Positions 22,701 through 31,839 of a DNA stretch of 64,000 nt are shown here, one piece after another. Location of the stretch: the NCBI GenBank assembly GCA_012845835.1, contig JABAKD010000001.1, positions 17,965,090 through 18,029,089 on the forward strand, in the 5' to 3' direction. A program made the position numbers and the translations under genes. The notes beneath the pieces were generated by a model, which was given only the letters and a program-made list of their open reading frames with translations, had not been told where the DNA came from and did no database searches. Position 1 is the stretch's first letter. Every line of letters starts with the position of its first letter. The stretch comes from Undaria pinnatifida (Eukaryota > Sar > Phaeophyceae > Laminariales > Alariaceae).

Positions 22701-25636
22701 TGCATTTTTATTGGGATTGTTTTCTTGTGTACCTATCATACCAATGTATTACAGTATGGCATTTGTGGGATGGTTTGATTGTTCACTTTGGCTCTTGCAT
22801 TTACAGTTTGCTCAATATTTGTGTCCTTTTGGTCAAGGTATTATAGAACTCCAAGGTTGTCAGAGTGCCAATACCTCCGGGTACCAGTCCTTTTGGCTTT
22901 GGGTGCCCTATAGTGATTCACGAGGACTCAGTCGTTTCGGCTTTGAGTACCTCCCTAGGGACTAGCGAGGAATCAGCCATTTCACCTTTCGTTACAATAG
23001 GGACTCGCGAGGACCCAGTCATTTCAGCTTGCGGTACACCCTAGGGACTCGCGAGGGTTCGGTCAATTCAGCTTTTGGTACTCCTGGTACTTCCCAGACA
23101 GTGTACTCAGTCATTTCACCTGTCGATACTCCAGGGACTTATTATTAGTGCTTCAAAATAAACTTCAAAATTAAATTCTAAACTACTGCTACTCCTGAGT
23201 CAATGACTGAGTACCAATCACTGGTACTGGTACTCTGACGACCTTTGTAGAACTCATAACGTGAGACTCCAGCCCAAGGGAAAAGTTTGTGTATATAGTC
23301 CATGTGTTCATCTACCGCAGCATCTATCTTCTTTGTGAGGCACAGCGTCTAAACTCGGGGTATTGAAAAATTGCGTAACCCCCGGACCTACAAGCTATCC
23401 CGCCACCGTAGGGGTGCACCAGACGTGTCTAAGCTCCAAACGTGAGGAGCTCAATATCTCGCCCGAAACATGGCTTCGAGGACACCCCTTTCTCGGGCAA
23501 CCCGACCAACATCCTCGAAAAGTGATCATACTCACCCGTTAGTTCCACACCGGAGGAGCTCAATCGGTCAGAAGGTCTCAGAAAACGTTTGGTACAACAA
23601 ATGCAACCCCTACGGTGGGAGGAGTCCGTTATAGTTGTACTAGTTATACTAGCTCTCTGTCATACGGTAGGGGGTAGCATATATATATAAGTTTTTTTTT
23701 CAGGCTCTTAGCTTGAGGAGATGTTTACCCTACAATACTACAGTACCCTAAAATACCCTATAACCCCCCCCCCCCCTCCCCCTCCCACCCACCCCCGCTC
23801 CCTCTTGATCAAAACCAGCCCCCCACGTCCTTCAAAACTCCGCCCTCCACTCACCGGATATGGTATTCGACTTACAGGATTCACTTGATGAACGGATACA
23901 TTTCCTTCCACAGCTGTCAGATTTTGTCCCCCTCAGAAACGGGTTTTATAGGTTTCCGCGCACAGACTCACTAACATCACCCTGTTGACCCTGATGGCTA
24001 CACTGTAGTTGCAAGGGGAGTCGCCGACCTATATCCTTCATGAGGATACACAACCCGTAATACGCGCGATCAGAGTATCACACACAGCTTGCAAAGATGG
24101 GTTTCGATAAAAAAATTCGATCTCACAACTGGAGTGTATTTTTTTTTTATACGAGTAGATTAATGCCTTATAATACCCTGTCTGAGGTAAAACAATGATT
24201 TCTATTTCAGAATACGCGTGCGACGATCGAGCCAGCATTTTTCGGCGACCATTCGTTCCCCTGAAAGACGGGGCTCGTTGTTAGCCCAAAACCGTCGGAA
24301 ACGATGTTTTTTCTTACTTGTATCGGTATTTAATTTGTTATATATCTAAGGCATCAATGGGTTTGTTCAGCCGATTGCCACCGCTTTCAGTCTACTCCAG
24401 ATCGGTTTTGCGTGGGGTTGTAGAGAGCTCCTCACATGAAGATCCTCACCCAGACAAACAACAGTGCGCTCCTAACGCGGCATCTATCTGTCGTGATTGA
24501 AAGTGCAATAACGCCGATATATAGCCCTATGGTCTAGACATCGAACGAGTAACGCAATCGATACTCCGACAGCATTGGATAGACTAACTCTATGCTGTAG
24601 TTGAGTGGATACCCGCGGCCATGTGAGTTCAGTTTGCACATTTGACCTTTTCACTCGTGCGCCTTCTTCCGTATCGTGCGTTTTTAGGCGGGGAAGCGTA
24701 GTATTTCCCTGACGAATTTTGATTTCACTTGGTTTCTCGGATCTTCCTAGGGCTCCAGCACCTTTGTGTGACCACGGACTCTAGATTTTCGACAAGAGTT
24801 AATGTGAGAAAACAACAAGACTACCGTGTGCTTAGCGTGGGTTCCTGCGCTATACCGCCCTTGCACATAGTAATATATATTGTGCTCAACCCGATATATG
24901 CACGACACCAGCTGACTTGATCGCACTGTTTCGGCTGACGTGTCTTGCAATGTGCGGGACGGATGGTTTCCGATGTAGACTAATTGTTTTGTTTTTTTCG
25001 CACACTTCTACTTTCCAGCTTCTGGACAAGCCGTGGTCACAGGTGTTGCCCCTTCTCCCCCCCGGCTCTTGCCTTAAATTTTTATCGCGCATAGGGTTCA
25101 GCAATCCCACTGCTCGTCGATTTTTAATCGAGTGTTTTCTAACTCACGCTCTCACGCTTTCCGCAAGTCAATTTGTGCGCAAGAAAAAGTCCCCACGAGT
25201 TTATACGAGAGTGCACTCGGGGGGATTCGAACTCACGAAACTGACCTATACCAGGCTCGAGGATAACCTGATACGCCACCGGGGCGATGGGCTATACCTG
25301 GTACCGGCTTGAACTCTCTGTTTCCTGTGCTGCTGTACTTGTATCGAAAACAGTTACAACCTTTCCGTATACCAATTGTCTCACCTTGTCCCCGGAGGCG
25401 CCGTCGCCGGCGGCCGTGAAGAAGTCGCCGACAGCTGCTTCAATGTCGCTGTCTAGCCCGTTGCTGGTGGTCACCTTGATGTACTCCTGTTTTGGTAGGA
25501 ATCGTGCAGTGCGAGAGATAATTGTTCATACATCAGACAGGTCTCGATCTGCATGCAGTAGATCAAATAGACCATCTGTACGTATTAGTTGATATTGTGC
25601 AAGAGCCGTATCATCAGTTGTTGTTGTTGCTGCTGC

Positions 25637-25679
<43 letters not shown>

Positions 25680-28600
25680 CTCACATTAACTCGCACAATC
25701 AAGTCCGTGGTCACAGGACAGGCTCCAGTTGCTCTGGAGCTGAGGAAAAACCCAGGGAAAAAACACAAATAAACCACAGGTGGTGCACGCATATATCACA
25801 GCTGACGCAATTCATGCCTCCACCAGAAACATGTACTATTAATAAGTGAAATTGGGAGCCAGCCTACGATGTGCCAGGTACATACTGGTGCATACGTATC
25901 ACTACTTGCGCCTGGAAAAACCGACTACACCGCTTGCCACACAAGAAAGAATACCACGTTTATATTATTTTCTTTCCTTTCCTTTATCTTCTTTTCTTTT
26001 TTTTTTTCTTTTTTCCAACTGACTTGCGTCCGTCGTGCGTATGCGTAGTGATAGGTACTACGTGCAGTATCGTCTATATGTGGTAGTCTTTCTTGGGGGA
26101 CAAGCAGTTCAGTCGGTTTTTTCCAGGCGCGACTAGTGAGACGTACGTACCGGTATGGACCTGGCACATCGTAGGCTGACTCCCGATTTCACTTTTTTAT
26201 GTTTCTGGTGGAGGCATGAATTGCGTCAGTTGTGATATACAGTATGCGTGTACCAACTTTGGTTGGTATGTGTTTTTCCCTGGGGTATTCCTCAGCTCCA
26301 GAGTGACTGGAGCCTGTCCTGTGACGACAGACTTGATTATTCGAGTTAATGTGAGAAAAACAACATCAGACGCAGTACCCATCACTACGCATACGCACGT
26401 CAGACGCAAGTCAATCAGTATCCCACCTGGCTAGGCCCTTACTGGCGGTGGTTACCTTGATGAAATCACGTCGAGTTTTCAAGCAGTGCGAGGAAGACGT
26501 GGTCACACATTGGTCAGGTCACGATCAAGGTGATCTACCTCTCTGTAGATCATGTGTATTTGCTGTTGTGTGCGAGCCGAAATATGCAGACCCCACCCTA
26601 ACTGGCCCATTTCTGGTGGTCGTTTGGGCGAAGTGGCGTTGAGTTTTCAAGCATTGCGTGGGAGACGCGTTCACTCATTATTGAAGTCACGATGAAGGTG
26701 ATATACTGCAGATCATGTGATTTTGCTCTTGTGCGCGAGTCGAAATGTGCAGATTCCACAGGGAAAAACGTGTGCGAAAGAGTCAAGTGATACAGATCCC
26801 AACACGCTGTTGATAAGTATGTAGACCGTGCTGCCGCGACCCTTGCTCGTTCGTTGTTGAAAAACCCGCCTGTCTGTGCGCGCGGCTGCGGCCACGGCTG
26901 CGGCTGCGGAAAATGGACACCGCGGCGAGACTGCTGTTCGTCGTGTTCTCGATGGTAAGCAGGTGAAAGACCCGGTAACTAGGGCATCTCACCCACGCCT
27001 TGCTTTCTTCCCAACTCAACTTGGTTGGCTACGCGATCAGAGCAGAATGGAGTTGATATCGCATGCATCCAGATCCCACCACGATCTGATTCTACATCAG
27101 AATCTGACCACTCAAACATAACCCTTCCTGGGCAATTTTAAGTCCCTGGTACATACATACGTATTTTAGCTGCCGGACAATGTGTCCGTGGGTTAGTGGT
27201 CCTCAGAAACGCAAATTATAGCAGCGTTGTTTCTGGCGAGGCGCCTGATCGCTCTTGGAGTGTGTGTTGATTCGATACCAGGCTTCGCCCGGTTTCAACT
27301 ATAGGCAGAGCGGGTGGACAGCACTATAGTATATATACCCGCTAACGTTTGTTGCCGCATGTGAATACAAGTAGCCTATCTGCAAAACGCCCGCCGTGCT
27401 AGCCGACCGGTCCTGGCCCCGACGTGCTAAAGACTAAAGACACATTTGCTGCAATAGAGGTGCACTTTTATTTATACGAGGCCCCTCACGTGAAGAGCTC
27501 AGTGCCCCTTTCAGGCAAAAGCCTTTCTTGAAGAAACTGAATGTGTATCCCGTTTAGAAAAACCATGGCTGAGGTACACAAAAAACTCAGATTGAAAAAC
27601 AAGAACGGCATTCCAAAACGAAAAACCCAAAAACGGAAACAGGTGCTACGTCTATCGTGGCACGCGTCTAAACTGTTACCTGGTACACTATTGCACAGTG
27701 TGACTGCTTATTGACGATTGAGGGGAGACCCATGCTGCGATAGAGGTATCAAGGTATACCCCTTTTTTGGTGTACCCGTTTTAAGAAAAGATGGAGCGCC
27801 TTAACCCCAATATCGTCGGAAAATCGTTCTTGTTTTTTAGAGTAACTTTCGTTTCAGTATCTACCTAGGCCATGAGATTGTTCATCGGTTATTGTAGCGG
27901 TTACTACTGTAGAACTTTCAATTTTCCGGGCATCAGTTTTCTGCCGTAGAGGGGTTTAGAGCTCCTCAAGTCAAGAGCCTAGCATGCGCGTCGGATAGCT
28001 CCTACGAGGTACACCAACAGAGACCAAGGATACGAAAACGATAGGGACAAAGACAAATTCTGCGATGGAGGTGGCATTTTTTTATCTGGAACAGTTTCTG
28101 AATAATGGGACTTCTTAACCCAAAATCGTCGGAAATCGTTGGAATTTCGATCTGCTTTCGCACGATTTTCGTCGTGTAACTAGACCACGGGCGTTTGATC
28201 ATCCGGTTGCCCTTTCTGTTTCCTCCAAATTTGATTTTGCCTTAGTAGGCATGTAGAGCTCCTCAATAGGTTATGAGCCTCAGAAAAAAACTGGGCACGT
28301 TTACCCTAGCACACGTCCGAACCTAGAACGTTTCTGGGTCTCCCCGTTTGAGGTCTACATTCCTCACGCGAATACTGCTGTATTTGAGAAGACCAAGGAT
28401 AGTGTAGAGGGTCGCTTGTGGGACCTTTTCTCCGAGGGGGCCGGGGGCACTCGCGCGAGCGTGATCCCCCTTCTCGATTGCGACCTCATGGCCTTTCGCG
28501 ATGTTCTAACTTTGTGATATGAATCCGTGGTGGAACTATACGCTACATTGCGCCACCTAAACTATGTTGGTCTGTGAGGTACTGAGAGAGTGACTCGTGC

Positions 28601-29378
28601 GAGTGGTGAAAACCCGGCTGCGAAGATGGGGTATTCCCCCCACCATAGAAGCCTTGGTAGGACGAACGGAAAAAAAAGTGCAGCCGAACGAACAAGCTAG
28701 TCGTCTAGATACGTCACATACCTACGAACATTGTTCTTGTGAAAATCCGTAAGTAAGGTATTTGGAGGAGCCTGCGCGCTCTGTCAGATTTGGGATGACC
28801 AGCAAGAGAAGAGCTGGGAGTCGGCAGGATTTCACGACTCAAAACTAGTCAGTAGGCACACACAGGTAGCCAACTCAGGGACTTTAATCGGCAAGTCGGG
28901 TGGCGAACCGAGCTGATGGTCAGCCAACTTGCCGACTTAGACCGGGCAAGAGAAGCTAGCAGAGTCATCCTCCACCGGCCGAGGGGATCCCACCTGAAAA
29001 AGAAAAAGAAAACCCTCCGCATGAAACAATCGTTCCTACAAACATGGGAATACGACTGGCTGCTAGTCTGACTACGATGTAACTACTTGGTGACTAAAGT
29101 CGTACCGACGCATAGATCTACCAAAATGTGTAATGTATACCTCTACCGTATCTCACGCCAACAGTCGAAACTTAGCGCGTTGTGTTGGATTATACCTTGA
29201 ACCGTAAGGTGCGCCCGCCGGTGACTTCCGTCTTGCTGAGGAGTGATTCATTGCCCCGGGTCTCTTTCACGTCGACCCTGAAGAGGTCAATCTGCTTCAG
29301 GGCCATGCTCATCAGACTGTCCAGTTCGTCGGATGATTCTGCCAAGTTTTCCTTCGCTTTCGACGTTGACTGACCCAT
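16404..29378 (-). CDS. Gene B: 262-residue myristoylation-motif helical protein (4-exon model)
   Basis: The model joins 29378-29196, 25486-25385, 21452-21295 and 16749-16404. Junction phases are 0/0, 0/0 and 2/2, and the last junction completes a Trp codon (TG plus G). Donors are GTATAA (weak), GTGAGA and GTAAGT; acceptors all end in CAG. The N-terminus MGQSTSK fits an N-myristoylation signal, suggesting a cytosolic, membrane-tethered protein. Middle exons carry GLNAFLGATQAGE and HNAFIRVDTHLWKR; the last has a short hydrophobic stretch (SIVGYLCALAVIPM), an acidic segment (LEPDEIDFLLSEAL) and a long amphipathic helix. From memory only, the 'HNA.IRVD...W' pattern recalls an uncharacterised family in filamentous fungi; I could not check this. 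Function is unknown. Confidence 0.68.
16880..17050. repeat. MITE1 half element
   Basis: GGTAGGGGGG, a degraded palindrome GTCACCCGCGCGAGTGACC and GCTGTTTGGC match the left half of MITE1. The right half is missing. Confidence 0.55.
17209..17420 (-). CDS. Possible single-membrane-span exon, unrecognised
   Basis: The minus strand reads CFVVYVRCLGRWIIRQGSAF, IVLGVSGLVRRRARHYEEVQ and KNQAPPTPIVA. This could be one membrane span followed by a basic stretch. It lies in the 3' part of gene B intron 3 and ends in a MITE-like CCCCTATCGTAGC. It may be chance. Confidence 0.2.
17430..17766. repeat. Two tandem MITE3-like units
   Basis: GAGCACAACAT(G/A)TCACCCGAAAC occurs at about 17461 and 17612, each followed by CCACCCTTCGAAGAC. 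The period is about 150 bp. Confidence 0.6.
17767..17880. other. Related unoccupied site for the DIRS-type element
   Basis: The sequence TTAGCCCAAACACTCAAACC...CTAC joins CGTGAGATGACCCCGTAATC and then ACAAATATACATATATA. It matches the left flank of the element (1550-1584) and its right flank (7815-7850) as one uninterrupted run. It is a paralogous copy of the target without the insertion. Confidence 0.75.
17900..18440. other. Unassigned
   Basis: Apart from AT dinucleotide runs (18185-18205, 18430-18440), nothing was recognised. Confidence 0.35.
18455..19215 (-). repeat. R3 repeat, copy 3, with long C homopolymers
   Basis: Minus-strand R3 with C runs at 18465-18500, 18690-18840 and 18910-18935. 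The frame across 18569-19021 is an artefact of the runs. Confidence 0.75.
19671..19938 (+). mobile_element. MITE1, copy a (reference copy)
   Basis: Inverted ends are CCAGGCTACGGTAGGGGGG and CCCCCCTACCGTAGCCTTGG. Inside lies a palindrome GTCACTCGCGCGAGTAACC near one end and AGCCACTCGTGCGAGTGGCT near the other. It is about 268 bp with no ORF, so it is a non-autonomous DNA transposon whose source element is not in the window. Confidence 0.85.
20066..20310 (-). repeat. R3 repeat, copy 4
   Basis: CCACAGCTGTCAGACTTTGT to CAGCTGAAGTGTA. No homopolymer arm is retained. Confidence 0.75.
20560..20845. repeat. Repeat shared with 31560-31740
   Basis: CACCGCATGTTCAATCATGA, then CGAGCATCAGGTCTGGGCTG and CCTGCCACATATACAG, match the second locus in the same orientation. 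Identity unknown. Confidence 0.55.
20926..21145 (-). repeat. R3 repeat, copy 5
   Basis: A more diverged R3, lying 150 bp beyond the donor of gene B exon 3, inside intron 3. Confidence 0.7.
21295..21452 (-). CDS. Gene B exon 3
   Basis: A 158-nt exon starts after GTACAG in phase 0 and ends at GTAAGT (21294-21289) in phase 2. It encodes QGAKQAAIQGAKKMVIGGLN, AFLGATQAGETMAHDFF and VIFLHNAFIRVDTHL. A truncated copy at 9092-9195 on the plus strand keeps the exon start and the intron sequence in front of it. The upstream intronic sequence is also conserved between the copies, so the duplication was genomic and not through mRNA. Confidence 0.72.
21600..22500. other. Unassigned intronic DNA with MITE2 scraps
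   Basis: MITE2 words appear near 21825-21900 (ATGGTCTACAGGTAGGTATA, GGGTTAAGGAGCC) and near 22427-22490 (GTGCTACGATAGG). No gene was seen. Confidence 0.4.
22863..23145. repeat. 43-bp minisatellite, 5 to 6 diverged units
   Basis: Each unit has GGGACTCGCGAGGACCCAGT, then CATTTCAGCTT and GGTACxCCCTA. Units start near 22917, 22960, 23003, 23046 and 23092. An upstream segment (22863-22910) is related. Confidence 0.75.
23395..23632. mobile_element. MITE3, copy
   Basis: Ends are CACCGTAGGGGTGCACC and GCAACCCCTACGGTGGGAG. Inside, ATATCTCGCCCGAAACATGG and GTTCCACACCGGAGGAGCTC match 58928-59180 and 9196-9360. Confidence 0.65.
23760..24148 (-). repeat. R3 repeat, copy 6, inserted in a duplicated block
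   Basis: A C run at 23766-23777 begins the element. Both flanks match 9478-9690, so R3 interrupted the TACCCTA repeat here. Confidence 0.75.
24160..24560. repeat. MITE2-like element, subfamily b, copy 2
   Basis: Collinear with 9640-10060, from CCTTATAATACCC through CGCGTGC, ATATCTAAGGCATCAATGGG and CAATCGATACTCCG. Confidence 0.65.
24580..24835 (+). repeat. R5-type fragment
   Basis: GTTGAGTGGATACCCGCGGC, GATTTCACTTGGTTTCTCGG and GTGTGACCACGGACTCTAGA recur at 10900, 12500, 33070, 33580 and, inverted, at 36680-37100. Confidence 0.6.
24990..25292 (-). mobile_element. SINE-t (tRNA-derived SINE), copy 1
   Basis: The minus strand starts GCCCCGGTGGCGTATCAGGT, containing an RNA polymerase III A-box-like TGGCGTATCAGG, and about 40 bp later the B-box-like GAGTTCGAATCCC. 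A body of about 230 bp follows. The same head and body occur at 32774-33065, and the body alone at 36416-36620. A tRNA-like head on a shared non-tRNA body is diagnostic of a SINE; the parent tRNA is not clear. Confidence 0.78.
25385..25486 (-). CDS. Gene B exon 2
   Basis: A 102-nt, phase 0-0 exon lies between an AAAACAG acceptor and a GTGAGA donor. It encodes EYIKVTTSNGLDSDIEAAVG and then DFFTAAGDGASGDK. Two decayed copies of its 5' half lie upstream in intron 1 (26430-26640), which supports it as a genuine unit. A SINE-t copy is inserted just downstream in intron 2. Confidence 0.66.
25613..25965 (+). repeat. R4 repeat, plus copy, with GTT microsatellite
   Basis: (GTT)n at 25615-25680 leads into CTCACATTAACTCGCACAAT, GGACAGGCTCCAGTTGCTCT and CAGCCTACGATGTGCCAGGT. 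With the next entry it forms an inverted pair. Confidence 0.75.
26000..26430 (-). repeat. R4 repeat, minus copy, arm of an inverted pair
   Basis: 26070-26365 is the reverse complement, imperfectly, of 25672-25960. About 110 bp of T/C-rich spacer lies between the arms. At 26370-26410 a forward R4 scrap (CATCACTACGCATACGCACG) is attached. Confidence 0.75.
26430..26770 (-). pseudogene. Two tandem decayed copies of gene B exon 2 and its upstream flank
   Basis: Two units of about 165 bp (26432-26596 and 26597-26760) resemble each other and the acceptor side of exon 2. Minus-strand readings are FIKVTTASKGLA and FAQTTTRNGPV, against YIKVTTSNGLD in exon 2. Acceptors are degraded. They lie in intron 1 upstream of the true exon. 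Confidence 0.55.
26913..26954 (+). CDS. Possible tiny signal-peptide exon
   Basis: ATG opens MDTAARLLFVVFSM and runs directly into a GTAAGC donor. It could be the first exon of a plus-strand gene, but no partner exon was found. Confidence 0.2.
27130..27430. other. Unassigned intronic DNA
   Basis: No gene or repeat relationship was recognised. Confidence 0.35.
27440..27672 (-). mobile_element. MITE2 copy
   Basis: Ends are TGCTGCAATAGAGGTGCACT and GGTGCTACGTCTATCGTGGC. The body has CCTCACGTGAAGAGCTCAGT. Confidence 0.6.
27730..27992 (+). mobile_element. MITE2 copy with a gene B-type 3' scrap
   Basis: It begins CATGCTGCGATAGAGGTATC and contains ATATCGTCGGAAAATCG and ACCTAGGCCATGAGATTGTT. AACTTTCAATTTTCCGGGC, seen next to the gene B stop codon, occurs inside. 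Confidence 0.6.
28045..28320 (+). mobile_element. MITE2 copy
   Basis: TTCTGCGATGGAGGTGGC, CAAAATCGTCGGAAATCG, CACGATTTTCGTCGTGTAAC and GTAGAGCTCCTCAATAGG. Confidence 0.6.
28391..28659 (+). mobile_element. MITE1, copy b
   Basis: Degraded ends (CCAAGGATAGTGTAGAGGG, CCCCCACCATAGAAGCCTTGG) surround GCACTCGCGCGAGCGTG and GTGACTCGTGCGAGTGG. Confidence 0.7.
28700..29180. other. Unassigned, 3' of gene B exon 1
   Basis: First bases of gene B intron 1. No repeat or gene was recognised. Confidence 0.35.
29196..29378 (-). CDS. Gene B exon 1: MGQSTSK start
   Basis: The ATG at 29378-29376 opens 61 codons ending at a candidate GTATAA donor (29195-29190), phase 0. Gly2 and Ser/Thr at positions 4-6 fit N-myristoylation, and Lys7 and Lys9 add positive charge. 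The rest is a charged helix (LAESSDELDSLMSMALKQID) and then LLSKTEVTGGRTLRFK. The donor is not the best consensus, but the next stop follows at once. The joined product reads smoothly into exon 2 (LRFK, then EYIKV). Confidence 0.65.
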
Positions 29379-29478
29379 TGTCCGGTATCACGATACGAAC
29401 CTGGGTGAGGAACGTTGGGGGGAGGGGGTTTAAGGATACAGACCGCGCAGCGCGATACGAGGTGAAGCATGCTACGGT

Positions 29479-29759
29479 GATCCAGGCTACGGCATAGGGG
29501 CGGTACTTTGGGGTCTTTTTTTCGAAGTCTCTCGGGATCACTCGCGCGAATGACCCGGTTGCTCCTTCGCCCAATCTACACCTTTCGTGCTGTATCAATT
29601 TAGCGACATGCATCCGAAATGGAGTGGCAAGCTACCCAAAGAAATCGCCTAAAGTATATTAGTCCGTGACGTAGAGAGTCACTCGCGCGAGTGGCTTAAA
29701 CCCAGTAGTGAAAATAGGCATATTTCCCCCCCTACCCCGCCGTACGTTAGCCTTGGTCC
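29479..29759 (+). mobile_element. MITE1, copy c
   Basis: TCCAGGCTACGGCATAGGGG to GTACGTTAGCCTTGG, with palindromes ATCACTCGCGCGAATGAC and GTCACTCGCGCGAGTGGC. It lies 100 bp upstream of the gene B start codon, so it may supply promoter sequence. Confidence 0.75.
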
Positions 29760-29807
29760 GGTAAGGGCGAACATACATTTTCTGTAGCTCCACTTACGAC
29801 CAACATA

Positions 29808-30110
29808 CATGCTGCGGTAGAAATGCACATCGTGTTTTTTTTTTCCTAACCACTTTGCTCACTTAAGGTGCTGTATAGGTAAAAAAAATAACAACTGATT
29901 TTGATACAAACGAAAGTGCACAACCAGATCTTCAACAACACTATTCCTTAGGTCCAAAACGTTAAGAATGTGTACAAAACGAAAAAATATCGAAAAAAAA
30001 TAACAATTCTCCGTTGATATTAGGTTAAAGAGTCGCACAATTCAGAAAATATTTTCGACAAAAAATAAAATTTCTTTGAGTAGCTACCCCTATCTATTGT
30101 AACAAGGGTC
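29808..30110. mobile_element. MITE2 copy, A-rich variant
   Basis: CATGCTGCGGTAGAAATGCA starts it and CTACCCCTATCTATTGTA ends it. The body is A-rich. Confidence 0.55.
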
Positions 30111-30142
30111 GCCACGCTATCATACTATCATCCTATCATACT

Positions 30143-30425
30143 ATGCGATAGAGGTATGTAGTAATAGCACGTTTTGGCGGAAACGTTTTTCTAAATATCG
30201 ACGTTTTCGGAATTACGGTGCTCCATGGCCACAAATGTCGAAATTTCATTATGTGTTTTGCATCATTTTCGCTGTATAACTAGGCCATGGGATTTCTTAT
30301 CATAGGGTACCAGTATGATAGTACTCTTGTTTTCCCCAAAAACGATTTTTGGGTGAGGTGTAGACTATACATAGAGCATAGATTATCATGTCAAAAACCC
30401 TCAGACACAAAATAATAGTGCACCT
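30143..30425 (+). mobile_element. MITE2 copy
   Basis: ACTATGCGATAGAGGTATG, GCATCATTTTCGCTGTATAA, CTAGGCCATGGGATTTCTTA. The right end runs into R4 sequence. Confidence 0.6.
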
Positions 30426-31012
30426 ATTATATGCGGTACCTATCACTGCGCATACGCACGTGTCAGGCTCGTGTCAATTGGAAAAAAGAAAAGAAAAGAA
30501 AAGAAAAGAAAAGAAAAGAAAAGAAAAAAGAGGAAGCAAGGAAGGGAAAGCGAAAAAGACACTACTATACTAGCAGACCCTAGGAACTGACTAAAGACGG
30601 CAGACCCAGGCTACGGTAGGGGGGTCCCTTTTTCGGCCCTGAATTTCAGTAGCTAGGGGTCACTCGCGCGAGTAACCCCTTTGTTATTTTGCAATCTTAC
30701 GTTTTCTTCATGTTTTATGTTGACGAAATCGATCCGCAATGCAAAAGTAATTTAAGCTGCTCCAAAACAAGTGCCTAAACCATTTTCATCCGTGAGGTAC
30801 AGAGTCACTCGTGCGACTGGCTCAAACACACCAGTGAAAATGGGGGTACCCCCCCTACCGTAGCCGTGGTCGGCATTGGGTACCAAGTGCATCAACGGCA
30901 CTTGCGGGGAGAACGCTTCAAGGCGAAGAAGTCAGGGCGGCGTCACGCTAACGTGTGACGGCCATAGGAAGGCCCACAAGCTTCAAAACAATGATGATCA
31001 GAACCAGACTTC
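30425..31012 (+). repeat. R4 copy interrupted by MITE1, with GAAAA array
   Basis: R4 words (CTATCACTGCGCATACGCAC) lead to (AAAAG)n at 30484-30530. The tail GACCCTAGGAACTGACTAAA is split by MITE1 (30603-30870) and resumes at CCAAGTGCATC. A short C run (31033-31040) follows at the point where two other copies carry giant pyrimidine tracts. Confidence 0.75.
30603..30870 (+). mobile_element. MITE1, copy d, nested in R4
   Basis: CCCAGGCTACGGTAGGGGGG to CCCCCCTACCGTAGCCGTGG. Close to copy a; the host R4 tail continues on both sides. Confidence 0.82.
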
Positions 31013-31040
31013 ACTCTCTTCTTGGACAAGACGCCCCCCC

Positions 31041-31560
31041 CTGTGATTTGTCCTGGTACGCTTTTTAGACGCTTTTTGGGGTTACTCTTTACGAAACCAT
31101 GGTTTGGGGAGGGGCAATGAGGGTTCGTTATCTTCCCGGGGTTGTGTTAATAATGTTATGTGTTTGCTGCTGTTTCGTCGTGCTCTGCTATTCTGACGTT
31201 TGAGAACTAATGTCAACGTTTCGAAATCGTTTTTGGTGTGCAGGTAAGTGCGATTTTTAGTTTTTCGCGTTTCTCCACCCCATCCCCGAAGAAGGAAGGC
31301 TCGAGAGACGCGCGGCACGGTGCAAAAGAATCAGTCCGCATTTGCGTGCGAGTCTATCATCTTCGTTGGTTTTCCGGGCTCAGGTTTTGGCCTAACCTTC
31401 GTGTTATGTAGTTCCTGGTAGTGTCTGACATGAGGATTCGAAGAGCTTAAGGATCAAGCGCACCACCACTCGTCCCGTGAAGAAATCCGCTAGTCTCTCA
31501 CCCACGGGTTCTCGCAAGCAAACTTTTCAGGTGTTTTGCGTGGGTTTGCGAGTTCATATG
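31041..31560. other. Unassigned
   Basis: No gene or repeat relationship was recognised. Confidence 0.35.
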
Positions 31561-31740
31561 ACGAAGGGCAGAGGAGAGATCGTTTGCTGTAGTAGGAGCA
31601 TAGTAGCGATATTATAATCCACCAACCGCATGTTGCATCATGACTCGACAGGACTAACCTGAGCATCACGCTTGGGCTAGACCTTCTGCTAGCCTGCCAC
31701 ATATACAGCGAGTACCCAGGGAGGGTATAACGCCTCCGTT
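31560..31740. repeat. Repeat shared with 20560-20845
   Basis: CAACCGCATGTTGCATCATG, GAGCATCACGCTTGGGCTAG and CCTGCCACATATACAG. Confidence 0.55.
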
Positions 31741-31839
31741 CTCCTCGCCGTCTCGGCAAGGCATGCGCTGCGAGTCATGCTCCATCAGACTTGTAACGAG
31801 TGAGGCGGATCTTTCTGGCGGGCGCAAGGCCGAACCCAC

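Noticed and set aside
25225-25292. A functional tRNA gene
   Set aside because: The A- and B-box-like motifs are present, but the cloverleaf is imperfect and the same head is joined to the same long body at a second locus, which indicates a SINE.
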